A DNA stretch of 64,000 nt from JAHEJA01 sp965656445 (lineage in GTDB: Bacteria; Pseudomonadota; Alphaproteobacteria; Rhodobacterales; Rhodobacteraceae). A model generated the notes under the pieces. The model saw nothing but the letters and a program-made list of their open reading frames with translations, did no database searches and was not told the DNA's origin. Of the stretch, positions 7,846-15,101 are shown one piece after another; within the stretch, counting starts at the first letter, position 1; every line of letters begins with the position of its first letter. The stretch covers positions 62,001-126,000 of the forward strand of contig CBFHKO010000002.1 of assembly GCA_965656445.1 (NCBI GenBank), in the 5' to 3' direction. The position numbers were made by a program, and so were the translations under genes.

Positions 7846-8232
7846 ATGTAGGTTACCATCAAAGCATGGCTGTCGATTGGCAGTACATATACTTATTTGA
7901 CGGCACTTCGTTTACGCAGTGTCGTTGAAGCATCAGGAATTAAATTAGATATTCGGCCAATCAGTATTCGCCAAATAATGAAAAATATGGACAATATTCC
8001 GTTTCCACCCAGTAAGAAAACCAAAGTGTACTACATGTGGAGAGACATACAAAGGCGTTCAGAATTTTATTCGTTACCAGTGCCTGATGTACCAGCACCT
8101 TATCCACTCAAAGAATTTGATAGAGCCAATCTAGTTGGTATCGTGATGGAAGGTATTCAGAATACCTTGAAGAGACATATCGTGCATGGTTTCTTGATGG
8201 TCTTGAAGCAGGTTCGGATCAAAATCTAGAAG
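7846..8232 (+). pseudogene. 2-hydroxychromene-2-carboxylate isomerase-like gene, broken three ways
   Basis: CAGGAG at 7831-7836 precedes ATG 7846, but codon 2 is TAG. Reading on gives an uninterrupted DsbA-like (GST kappa) sequence: W-L-S-I-G-S-T-Y-T-Y-L-T, then R-P-I-S-I-R and Y-Y-M-W-R-D. Near 8150 the frame shifts, continuing as Y-L-E-E-T-Y-R-A-W-F-L-D-G-L-E-A-G-S-D. At 8233 the sequence switches abruptly to the duplicated integrase end, so the last third is missing. Family members isomerise hydroxychromene carboxylates in naphthalene-type degradation with glutathione. The gene cannot make the intact enzyme; a shorter product from 7897 is conceivable but unlikely. Confidence 0.8.
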
Positions 8233-8419
8233 CATGGGTTAAGGTCTACATTCAGGGATTGGGTTGCTGAAACTGGACAATCTCGAGAGGCTGCAGAACT
8301 ACAACTCGCACACAAATTTGGTAGCAAAGTTGAGCACTCCTACTACAGAACTGATTTGTTAGATCATAGGGCTAAACTGCTAACGGCCTGGTTTACGTTT
8401 TTAGAAGCCGATAGCCGTG
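8233..8419 (+). repeat. 187-bp direct repeat, copy 2 (integrase 3' end)
   Basis: Nearly identical to 978-1164. The frame ends at TGA 8422-8424, five codons' worth in register with the original stop, after D-S-R-A. No upstream part of the integrase is present; this is a junction scar, not a gene. It marks where the isomerase gene was cut. Confidence 0.9.
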
Positions 8420-8582
8420 CTTGAATAAGAAATATTCAGACCAGCAGAAATACTTCCTGATAAGCGGATAGTCTGATATCCCTACCATCAGCCTTTTATG
8501 TATTGGCAAAATGGAAAAAATTCCACAAACTAGTCGTAGATCTACAAACATACCAATATGGCTCGTGATATAAGGACCTTAA

Positions 8583-9131
8583 ATGCAAGATAGGCTTCAA
8601 ACCTTCATAATTTTGTCTTTCACGTACATCATTTCTTATGCGCTCACATCTGGTTTTGTTTATCCACTACAGACGACACTTCTACCAAATGTTTCGGATA
8701 AGACAGGTCTGTTATTTCTTCCTCACGGCATTCGTATACTCAGCATCTATTTTTTTGGGTGGCAGGCAATTCTGTTTCTATTACCATCAAGTTACCTGAT
8801 GTGGTTTCTATCAGTCTATTCAGATGGTTTGGATTTAAGTTTTTATCAGCCAATTATAAGTTTGGTTGCGTGCTACGCGGGTGTGAAGTTTGTGGAGATA
8901 TTGTTTTCCATAAGACCGCAAACTTTGGATTTAACGGCATGGAAGTTCTTACTCATCGCAGGTTTGTTAGGTTCAATCTTTAATGGTATTGGGTTAACAT
9001 TTTCACAGCATGAGGCTGATTTTTCTTGGCACATACTTGGTTATGTAATTGGTGATGTAGCGGGTCTCATGACTAGTTTGGTGATATTGATCTACATTTT
9101 CAGATTTGCAAGGCAATATCGAGAGAACTAA
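8583..9131 (+). CDS. Integral membrane protein, sensor-module-like
   Basis: 182 residues with about five hydrophobic segments (near 8-28, 50-72, 80-100, 120-138 and 150-172). The stretch L-F-L-P-H-G-I-R between helices 1 and 2 is reminiscent of MASE-type membrane sensor modules, but no output domain follows, and the gene ends after a short basic tail. AAGGA lies 9 bp before ATG 8583. It stands alone. Role unknown; it might be a stand-alone membrane sensor or transporter fragment. Confidence 0.65.
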   Translation: MQDRLQTFIILSFTYIISYALTSGFVYPLQTTLLPNVSDKTGLLFLPHGIRILSIYFFGWQAILFLLPSSYLMWFLSVYSDGLDLSFYQPIISLVACYAGVKFVEILFSIRPQTLDLTAWKFLLIAGLLGSIFNGIGLTFSQHEADFSWHILGYVIGDVAGLMTSLVILIYIFRFARQYREN

Positions 9132-9308
9132 ACCTTACCAGACATACATCAAGTGTTGACCGCATACGATATGGGGAAGCTGAAGTGACGTTCATTGGTA
9201 GAAAAAATACCTATATAAACTTTAGCCTGTTTATACTGCCCACAATAGCAGTTTTCTATCAGCTAAAGGATCGGGTATCAGATATCATAAAGATATTAAG
9301 TGGTCACC

Positions 9309-9545
9309 ATGAAAATTCTACTGCCCTCAATTAAATTTCTAGGCCTGACAATCGTAATGGCATCGTGCAGTTCATCTTTGCCGCCAATTTCAAAATCGTC
9401 AAGCTCCAGTAATCCACTAGAAAAACGATTGCTAAGCTACACAGTTGTACCCGAGCAAAACTGCGCTACGTCTCATGGGAATTTAACTTTTTTTAAGAGC
9501 CAAATCGTTCATGAAAATGCCAAAATCTGCTTTTATCGCAATTAA
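9309..9545 (+). CDS. Small lipoprotein
   Basis: 78 residues. A hydrophobic N-terminus ends in V-M-A-S-C, a lipobox, so the mature protein begins at Cys about 20 and is Ser-rich at first (S-S-S-L-P-P-I-S-K-S-S-S-S-S). Two further Cys residues (Q-N-C and K-I-C) may form a disulfide in the periplasm. ATG 9309 begins the signal peptide; the in-frame GTG at 9300 only adds three residues. No clear Shine-Dalgarno. Family not recognised. Confidence 0.6.
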   Translation: MKILLPSIKFLGLTIVMASCSSSLPPISKSSSSSNPLEKRLLSYTVVPEQNCATSHGNLTFFKSQIVHENAKICFYRN

Positions 9546-9821
9546 CTTACAACAAGTTGACAAGCATATTGAGGTTATCAGAGCCGCTCAACCTTTATAT
9601 GCACAGCGATTTTGTTTACCTCAATAGTTAAAACGAACTGTTAAAATTTCGAACTGCTTCAATTAATTTGAGAAGGCTGATCCAGCTTCCGCCAGACCAG
9701 CCCCGCTCACGAAAATAACTTTAAATATAGTTTCATAATATTACTTAAAGCGGCAATGTCAAATGGATTGCGTTCAAAGGACAAACGGCATAAAGTATGA
9801 AATGTCGGGAGGGTATAATCT

Positions 9822-10109
9822 ATGTCATCAATATTAAGAAAAATCGCTCAGCTCCAAACACTCCTAACCGAGATGGAAGAAGACATTGGCATTAGCGACA
9901 ACTCCACGATAGAAAAACGTGTGTTACTTGCAATCGCGGACTTGAACGATGATAGCGAACGAGTTGCGACAGCCGATATAATGAACCATAAATTGATTGA
10001 TGGGTTTTCAAGACCAACCGTCTTTCGAGCACTTACGGCTTTAGAAACGGAAAACAAAATAGAAAAAGCTGGCCCCATTCGTGGCTTCTACAGCCTGAGC
10101 ACATCATAG
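9822..10109 (+). CDS. Winged-helix DNA-binding protein
   Basis: 95 residues: an N-terminal helix likely to form a short coiled coil, then a helix-turn-helix (T-A-D-I-M-N-H-K-L-I-D-G-F-S-R-P-T-V-F-R-A-L) and a wing (E-N-K-I-E-K-A-G-P-I-R-G-F-Y-S-L). This is a MarR/IclR-like DNA-binding domain without a ligand domain. GGGAGG precedes ATG 9822. A CTGTTGC-N5-GCAACAG inverted repeat lies 47 bp after the gene and before the duplicated small gene; either neighbour could be its target. Confidence 0.7.
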   Translation: MSSILRKIAQLQTLLTEMEEDIGISDNSTIEKRVLLAIADLNDDSERVATADIMNHKLIDGFSRPTVFRALTALETENKIEKAGPIRGFYSLSTS

Positions 10110-10156
10110 CAGGCTGGCATAATCGTTAGACAAATGCGGAAGTAGTAAATGTATGT

Positions 10157-10175
10157 CTGTTGCCGGGTGCAACAG
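10157..10175. promoter_or_regulatory. Inverted repeat CTGTTGC-N5-GCAACAG
   Basis: Perfect 7-bp arms around CGGGT. No T-run follows, so it is not a standard terminator. It may be an operator for the winged-helix protein just upstream, or a hairpin in the transcript. Confidence 0.35.
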
Positions 10176-10372
10176 TATCCGCTCAAGGGCATTTTCTATT
10201 TTAATATTTATAATCCAGTTGGAACCTTTGCTTAAAAGCTATCCAAGCTTGACGCTTGAGTAACACTAGCAGTCAAACAGAACGATCCACTTCGATATCA
10301 TTATTACGACCACGTTGCTGGATAAACTTAACCACTACTTAAGTTTGAGCAGGCTTTTCCCTGTGCGCACTA

Positions 10373-10771
10373 ACGTCACTCTTGTGTCTAAACATCAATT
10401 GTTAACAATAAAAAGGAACGACATGACAGCATTAGACTTTAACTATGAGGGTAAGCAGTATCGTATTGAATTATGCGGCAACGAATTACTGTTTTATAGA
10501 ATTACTCACAACTACGATCCATTTGATAAATTTGGCGAAGCAAGCGATCATTATACAACTCTCCCAACCAAAGACGTGAAGAACATCTATGGCTTGATGC
10601 AAACTCTTGCAGGTGCCTGTGGTACGCTCATCCACACAGCTTCACTTGGCTATTACTATTTCAATGTATCTGATAATCGACTGCAATACCTGTACGAACG
10701 GTTTTGTAAATTATTACCCGGGTACAGGTATGTTTGTGAGGGCGATCATTTCTATCTATTTAAGCAATGAT
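10373..10771 (+). repeat. 399-bp direct repeat, copy 2 (leader plus small gene)
   Basis: Second copy of the unit at 1431-1829, same orientation, 8.94 kb away. The non-coding 50 bp are better conserved than the coding part, which points to a regulatory role of the leader. Confidence 0.9.
10423..10770 (+). CDS. Duplicated unknown small protein, copy 2
   Basis: 115 residues, differing from the protein encoded at 1481-1828 at about five positions (for example T3A, D31N, A71G, V112F by approximate numbering). AAGGA precedes ATG 10423. Roughly half of the base changes between copies are silent, so there is some sign that the protein sequence is kept, but numbers are too small to be firm. The frame stays open upstream to 10315; that part is not shared with copy 1 and is probably not translated. 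Function unknown. Confidence 0.7.
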   Translation: MTALDFNYEGKQYRIELCGNELLFYRITHNYDPFDKFGEASDHYTTLPTKDVKNIYGLMQTLAGACGTLIHTASLGYYYFNVSDNRLQYLYERFCKLLPGYRYVCEGDHFYLFKQ

Positions 10772-11202
10772 TGAGCAGCCAATGTTTAGAATGGGGGCCT
10801 ACTTAGCCTGTTAAGAAATTTTTTGAATACAAGAGCTCTGGACATTGTTTATGACTATGCCTTGGAAGTAGATGCCCCAAACACTGTAGTTCATAAATTG
10901 TTTTGTTCAGTACCGTCGGGCTAGACACTGCTGATTATCCAACATTCAGACAAAGCCCGTCTCTATATTCTTGATTTAAAGCGGAAAACCCATCGCATGA
11001 CATCTGCCAATAGCTGAATGGTGTCTCCCCTCGGGAACTGATCTACTTTTACAATTAAGAAACACATTGACTGATCTCAATCAGGACTAGACTTTAACAT
11101 ACTTGCGTCATTGGGGATAAACTTATCCAAACGGCTCACTGAATGCAAACCATCGTTTAAAGAAACGCGCGGTTATTGCTGATTAATGGATCAAGCGTTT
11201 AG
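10772..11202. other. Gene-poor stretch with an orphan FNR-like palindrome
   Basis: No convincing reading frame on either strand. CTGAT-CTCA-ATCAG at 11071-11084 resembles an FNR-type box (TTGAT-N4-ATCAA) but no gene starts downstream of it. The stretch seems to be eroded mobile DNA leading to the transposase fragment at 11203-11259. Confidence 0.4.
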
Positions 11203-11259
11203 ATTCGTCCTGAGTATCGCAATCGTGTCTGGAGTTATCATCTTGCCCCATTAAACTGA
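11203..11259 (+). pseudogene. IS3-family orfB fragment
   Basis: Eighteen codons reading I-R-P-E-Y-R-N-R-V-W-S-Y-H-L-A-P, very like the segment R-P-E-x-x-N-x-V-W-S-Y-D-F-V that leads into the first catalytic Asp of IS3 orfB transposases. The catalytic Asp is changed to His and stops flank the piece. A short relic; assignment rests on this motif alone. Confidence 0.45.
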
Positions 11260-11309
11260 GCCACAGTTATAGAACCAATATTCTTGAGATGTTAATTTAC
11301 CAAATTTAC

Positions 11310-11717
11310 CTATGGATCAAACCACTCGCATTGAAATTCGATGTGAGACGTTTTTTTCTCAGTGTGCGTAAGGCGAATCCGGTCTAGAACGATTTCCATA
11401 TTGGGCTGATCAAATTGGATACGGTACAGCTCGTTACCCTGGTTTATAGTTTTTTCTATTAGTACCGAATTGTCCTGTAACGAAATATCGCAAGTTTGTG
11501 GCGAGCAATTCAACTCATACTTCCACTCATCCTCAGTTTGGAACTTCAGATCACTTGTTCGAAAAAGAATTGCCTGAGTAAAAGCATGAGGATCCCCTCC
11601 ATTGAGTGATCGAAATCCATTTGTACAAAGCACCAAATTTTCTTGTGCATTAGCGAAGCTAGTTTGCGTAACGGAACACGCCACCACTAGTATTAAAAAT
11701 CGTAGAAAAACAAGCAT
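11310..11717 (-). CDS. Secreted protein of unknown function
   Basis: 135 residues. The N-terminus is a Sec signal peptide: hydrophobic core L-V-F-L-R-F-L-I-L-V-V-A-C-S-V, with likely cleavage after S-F-A-N-A. Four Cys in the mature part (L-C-T, N-C-S, T-C-D, Q-C-E) could form two disulfides. Start 11717 is preferred because GAGGCAAG lies just before it; the longer version from 11738 puts charged residues before the signal. Probably a periplasmic beta-rich protein. No family recognised. Confidence 0.65.
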   Translation of the reverse strand: MLVFLRFLILVVACSVTQTSFANAQENLVLCTNGFRSLNGGDPHAFTQAILFRTSDLKFQTEDEWKYELNCSPQTCDISLQDNSVLIEKTINQGNELYRIQFDQPNMEIVLDRIRLTHTEKKTSHIEFQCEWFDP

Positions 11718-12228
11718 GTTCTTGCCTCGACATGACATTAAATAGGAAGGTGAAAGTAAGAAGATATTAGCACAATGTAAAGTGAAGGCATCATTATATT
11801 AAGCTCTGCCAATGGCATAACCCCTGTCAAATCCAGAACTTACAGTGTAATTCTGACGGACTGCCGAATTTTATCAGTCCACCAAGCCCAACCTTTCAAC
11901 CAAACATTACAATTCGATGCGACAATAAATCATATTAATGATAATTTTCTTCCGAGCCTGTTTAGGCATGTGTTATTGTCTGACCATGTATAGCCGCATG
12001 GATATTGTTTGTATGGTCATAATAGCTGTTGGATTGATGGCTAAGCTCTATGTGATGATTGCTCCCAGTTTTACAGGGTGAATTTATAAACAGACTGACT
12101 GGGGAATAGTTCTTCGTTAAAAATACTCGTATTGACCCAACGTGTTGGAGCGTGGTTATATAAATCGTGGCCGCACTGGCATTAACTAAAAGTGCGATAC
12201 AACATATGTGAGGGTGAAACATACAAAT
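11718..12228. other. Intergenic stretch, one doubtful 31-codon frame
   Basis: The only frame of note is 11986-12081 on the plus strand, 31 codons with a hydrophobic middle (V-I-I-A-V-G-L-M-A-K-L), which could be a tiny membrane peptide but has no ribosome binding site. A minus-strand frame at 11962-12258 has unlikely composition and overlaps the next gene. I see nothing else. Confidence 0.35.
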
Positions 12229-12720
12229 ATGGTAGAAATTCATCAGGTTCCTCTCCAACTGATTAGTGAAATAGCAAATCGTGAGCTCTCGTTTGTTCGC
12301 TTCTTAGCAATGAAGCTCGACTATAAAATTCAAAACGGACATGTCTCAATAGAAAACGGATTGATGTTGACCAAAACTCTTTCCACCAGAGCTATAGAAA
12401 CTAAAGAACTTATTGAATTACGCGAGGAAAATCAGAAACTTGCACAAGACAGACAATCTCATGCGTTGGCTGTAGAATTTCTTAAATCTGAACGTAAGGC
12501 ACTAAAGGAAAAGGTGGATAGATTAGAATATTTCCTGAAGCAATCAGATGATCGGACGAATAGGTTTGAAGCCTCACTGCTTAAAATGGCCGAGTCCGTC
12601 AGTCATCTTGCCAATAATCGCGATGCGCTAATGGGACAAATGCTAGAGCAATCCAGCTGGGATATAAAGAAAGTTGGCCAGAAAGAAGTCTTGATATTAT
12701 CCAATCCCATTAGTGAATGA
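12229..12720 (+). CDS. Coiled-coil protein
   Basis: About 163 residues, highly charged. Residues from about 60 to 130 show heptad spacing (I-E-L-R-E-E-N-Q-K-L, L-K-S-E-R-K-A-L-K-E-K-V-D-R-L-E-Y-F-L) and form a long coiled coil; the N-terminus contains a short helical region that might bind DNA or a partner. Start uncertain: ATG 12229 has GAGGG 16 bp upstream; GTG 12208 or 12214 in the same frame are alternatives. Cytoplasmic; stand-alone gene. Function unknown. Confidence 0.6.
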   Translation: MVEIHQVPLQLISEIANRELSFVRFLAMKLDYKIQNGHVSIENGLMLTKTLSTRAIETKELIELREENQKLAQDRQSHALAVEFLKSERKALKEKVDRLEYFLKQSDDRTNRFEASLLKMAESVSHLANNRDALMGQMLEQSSWDIKKVGQKEVLILSNPISE

Positions 12721-12821
12721 ATACAAAACCAACAAACTATTTTTAGTTGCCAGTCTGTCTCAGAAAAGTAAGCATGTGAACATTCTGGCATTAAAATAAG
12801 CGTTGTAAACAAATTAGGTCA

Positions 12822-13277
12822 TCAATTTGCAAGTATGTAGTCTAGAGAGTTTCGAACCATCATCCATCTGCTAGGAACATTGTTGTTCTTGTCAAAATAG
12901 TAGTTAAGTAAAGCTCCATCACATATGTAAATCTGACGCCCATCTTCTGGATAAAGCTCAAGCCAATTATTAGCCTGTGGGATTACATATGTTTGTGATA
13001 ACAGAGCCTGATCATAGTAGAGTTGCAACCTATCTTGACACTCAGATTTGTCACTGTACAGTTCTTGCCATTGTAGAGCTGGATAATCGGACATTTCACC
13101 TTTGACGATCTCACTTAATGAAGGAATCGGCTCAGGTGCAGGAACGGGTTGGGCCTCAAGAGTAGTTTCTAAATTAGGATCTTCAGATCCCGAAATCCTC
13201 TGGAATATATTTTGAGCTTGGGCTGCTTGTGCCAACATTAGGCTACTAAGACAAAGTATTATTGTATTTTTCATCAT
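12822..13277 (-). CDS. Secreted protein of unknown function
   Basis: 151 residues with a clear signal peptide (I-I-L-C-L-S-S-L-M-L-A-Q-A-A-Q-A, cleavage after about residue 21), a Pro-rich linker (V-P-A-P-E-P-I-P) and a C-terminal domain with aromatic residues and two Cys (E-C-Q, I-C-D) that could pair. Either Met of the M-M start is possible. Exported to the periplasm. No family recognised; the layout resembles small roseobacter envelope proteins. Confidence 0.65.
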   Translation of the reverse strand: MMKNTIILCLSSLMLAQAAQAQNIFQRISGSEDPNLETTLEAQPVPAPEPIPSLSEIVKGEMSDYPALQWQELYSDKSECQDRLQLYYDQALLSQTYVIPQANNWLELYPEDGRQIYICDGALLNYYFDKNNNVPSRWMMVRNSLDYILAN

Positions 13278-13419
13278 GGTGCTTTTGTACGTCTTTCTTG
13301 AACGCTAAACATGTGATCTCAAACCGTTTGTATAGCTCCAAACTTAATTATCAATGCTTTAATCCCCCTCAAGAAAATTTCTGATAAGAAGAGCTACGAA
13401 CCACCTCTCATTATTCCTA

Positions 13420-13602
13420 GCGGTGAAGGCACTAGCAGATCAAAATGCACAGAAAGTTTCTAAGCTAATTAAAGACCACAGATCATCTGGAAAGTCGTAT
13501 CGGTACATAGCAGAACAGTTCAATACCCTTCATGTACCAACTGCAAAGGGTGGAAGGTGGTTTGCTTCTACTGTTCGTAACTACAACTTGAGGATCTCTT
13601 GA
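13420..13602 (+). pseudogene. Serine-recombinase-like C-terminal remnant
   Basis: About 60 codons with the typical recombinase tail pattern: I-K-D-H-R-S-S-G-K-S-Y-R-Y-I-A-E-Q-F-N, then V-P-T-A-K-G-G-R-W-F-A-S-T-V-R-N. In serine resolvases and related recombinases this is the DNA-binding helix-turn-helix. No catalytic domain precedes it and no start codon with a ribosome binding site is seen. A relic of a former element. Confidence 0.6.
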
Positions 13603-13640
13603 TGTTTAAGTTGAAGATTGGTGATTGAGCCAAACAGAGA

Positions 13641-13931
13641 TTAATCAGCACCTTCAATAATCATAAGGTCTGTGTCTGAACACATTTCACGTACTGCTTT
13701 CGCCGCTTGATATTCGTCACTGAAGTAGAACGTTTCGGCAGCTTTCTTACTCTCAAACTCAATCATCATAACTGTGCCAGTAAGGTCTCCTTCGTGCCTA
13801 TCAGCCAAAGGGCCTCTAGCTAAAACTGTTCCACCATATTTCTTTATCGCAGGAGCAGCTATTCCCGAAAACTCTTGAAACTTTTCAGCGTCTGTGACCC
13901 TGATATTCGCTACTAAATATCCCTTTTTCAT
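13641..13931 (-). CDS. DUF1330 family protein
   Basis: 96 residues, full length for DUF1330. Motifs: K-G-Y-L-V-A-N-I-R-V-T-D, K-Y-G-G-T-V-L-A-R-G, V-M-M-I-E-F-E-S-K-K-A-A-E-T-F-Y-F-S-D-E-Y-Q. The family adopts a dimeric alpha/beta-barrel fold and has no settled function. Start 13931 is chosen because GGAGAC lies 8 bp upstream; the in-frame extension to 13967 is rejected. It is another member of the alpha/beta-barrel type common in this island, on the opposite strand. Confidence 0.85.
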   Translation of the reverse strand: MKKGYLVANIRVTDAEKFQEFSGIAAPAIKKYGGTVLARGPLADRHEGDLTGTVMMIEFESKKAAETFYFSDEYQAAKAVREMCSDTDLMIIEGAD

Positions 13932-13967
13932 TTTTCGTGTCTCCTTGATTGAAATAGATAATAGCAT

Positions 13968-14121
13968 AAACGTATTAATTTGGGCATCTTATTTTTTGAT
14001 CCCTGATAGTGTCCGTAGTGAGGTTAACCATCTGATTCAGAGTGTTGGATAGTACGGACAAGCAAGCCCAAATATCACACGAGTGAAATGATTGAGAGAA
14101 TTAACACAAAGAGGACTTTAG
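13968..14121. other. Promoter region between divergent small genes
   Basis: Separates the DUF1330 gene from the tiny-gene row beginning at 14122. No strong inverted repeat or promoter recognised. Confidence 0.3.
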
Positions 14122-14298
14122 ATGTTTAGATTTACACGGAGAGCATTTCCAGAAATGTAGTATATTTACACAATACTGCTCTGTATCCTTGCGGCCATTT
14201 TCATCGTTATCACTTTATTTATATCGAGAGTTTTAACTGATCTATATGTTGGTCTAGTTGGCTGTTGCGCAGACTACCCTTCTGGTAGCGATCATTGA
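14122..14298 (+). pseudogene. Small membrane protein gene with an in-frame TAG
   Basis: GAGGA at 14111-14115 precedes ATG 14122. Codon 13 is TAG (14158-14160); beyond it the same frame runs 45 more codons: a strongly hydrophobic helix (I-L-L-C-I-L-A-A-I-F-I-V-I-T-L-F) and a short tail with C-C, ending TGA 14296. The ribosome site and the membrane helix in one frame support a real gene that acquired an amber stop. Size and layout recall phage holin or coat-like peptides, but nothing diagnostic is seen. Confidence 0.5.
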
Positions 14299-14454
14299 GC
14301 CTTAGGGTTATTACTAGCAATGAGCGATAATCGACCAATGCCCATCTCGATCAAGCCATCTACCCATATTACAAAGACCTAGCACTGGCGGTCGTTCAAG
14401 CTTAGCGTTGGGCATATGACGATTTAGTTTTTATCACTTGTTAGGAGAACAGAA

Positions 14455-14547
14455 ATGAAAACGACTATAAAGTTATTAACTTATGCAGCAATACTTGCTG
14501 TTTTATACGGTGTTTACCATTTTGGCGTTAAGGCGTTTGCAGGATGA
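14455..14547 (+). CDS. 30-residue membrane peptide
   Basis: AGGAG lies 7 bp before ATG 14455. The peptide is basic at the N-terminus (K-T-T-I-K) followed by a single hydrophobic helix (L-L-T-Y-A-A-I-L-A-V-L-Y-G-V) and ends G-V-K-A-F-A-G. Its stop overlaps the next start (ATGA at 14544-14547), so the two are translationally coupled. That coupling and the good ribosome site are the reasons to call it a gene. Function unknown. Confidence 0.55.
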   Translation: MKTTIKLLTYAAILAVLYGVYHFGVKAFAG

Positions 14548-14765
14548 AATATCTGGATGAAGTCTGCGAGGTCCTAAGCGATGAAGTTGAAAGCCGATAT
14601 CTTATTAGCCGTGACAGGTGGCAAGAATTGACTGATGTAGTAGCCGCAACAAGCGACCCAAGTGTGGAGCTTCTTCAGCAGGCAGAGCTGTCGTATAAAG
14701 AGTACGTCAGAGCATCTAAGGAATATCTTGCTATTGCTTTCAAGAAGAAGTTCTTAGAGCGTTAA
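14544..14765 (+). CDS. Unknown small protein coupled to the membrane peptide
   Basis: 73 residues, acidic first half, basic C-terminus (K-K-K-F-L-E-R), mostly helical, with a possible coiled coil (L-L-Q-Q-A-E-L-S-Y-K-E-Y). It overlaps the stop of the 14455 gene by four bases. No family recognised. The tight packing of 14455, 14544 and 14788 resembles early or accessory gene rows in small phages and satellites. Confidence 0.55.
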   Translation: MKYLDEVCEVLSDEVESRYLISRDRWQELTDVVAATSDPSVELLQQAELSYKEYVRASKEYLAIAFKKKFLER

Positions 14766-14787
14766 GATTTGGCTGGACTGATACACA

Positions 14788-15036
14788 ATGACAAAGCTTT
14801 CAACGATAACTAATCACCAGCTAAGCATCACCTGTGGTCTATGTAAACATCACACTATGCTCGAGGTAGCTAATCTGATTGCTGTGGTTGGTGGCGACAA
14901 GACTGCGCATGATGTTCGTCAAAGAGCCAGATGTCATAAATGCGGTGTAAAAGGTAACAACACCTATAGGATTATATTCTCCGGTAAATCAGATATGGCT
15001 ATGGATGGTACTGCAACTGAACCTAGTGTCTTGTGA
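14788..15036 (+). CDS. Small zinc-ribbon protein
   Basis: 82 residues. Two CxxC pairs (C-G-L-C-K-H at about 16-21 and C-H-K-C-G at about 49-53) can bind one zinc ion, the pattern of a zinc ribbon, usually for nucleic-acid binding. The gene follows the 14544 gene by 22 bp on the same strand and converges with the Rep gene. It is found in a phage-like context, so a replication or regulatory accessory role is likely but inferred. Confidence 0.65.
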   Translation: MTKLSTITNHQLSITCGLCKHHTMLEVANLIAVVGGDKTAHDVRQRARCHKCGVKGNNTYRIIFSGKSDMAMDGTATEPSVL

Positions 15037-15101
15037 GAGCCACTAAAGTTGCGCCAGTAGAGATGTCTCGCCTTGTCGACTAAATGATGGGGTACTCATT
15101 T

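Noticed and set aside
11962..12258. Minus-strand frame of 98 codons
   Set aside because: Low-complexity His/Cys-rich product, no ribosome site, overlaps the coiled-coil gene.
14335..14417. Possible integron attC-like site (ATGCCCA ... TTGGGCAT)
   Set aside because: The outer boxes match only weakly, the inner boxes do not pair, and the integrase present is P4-type, not IntI.
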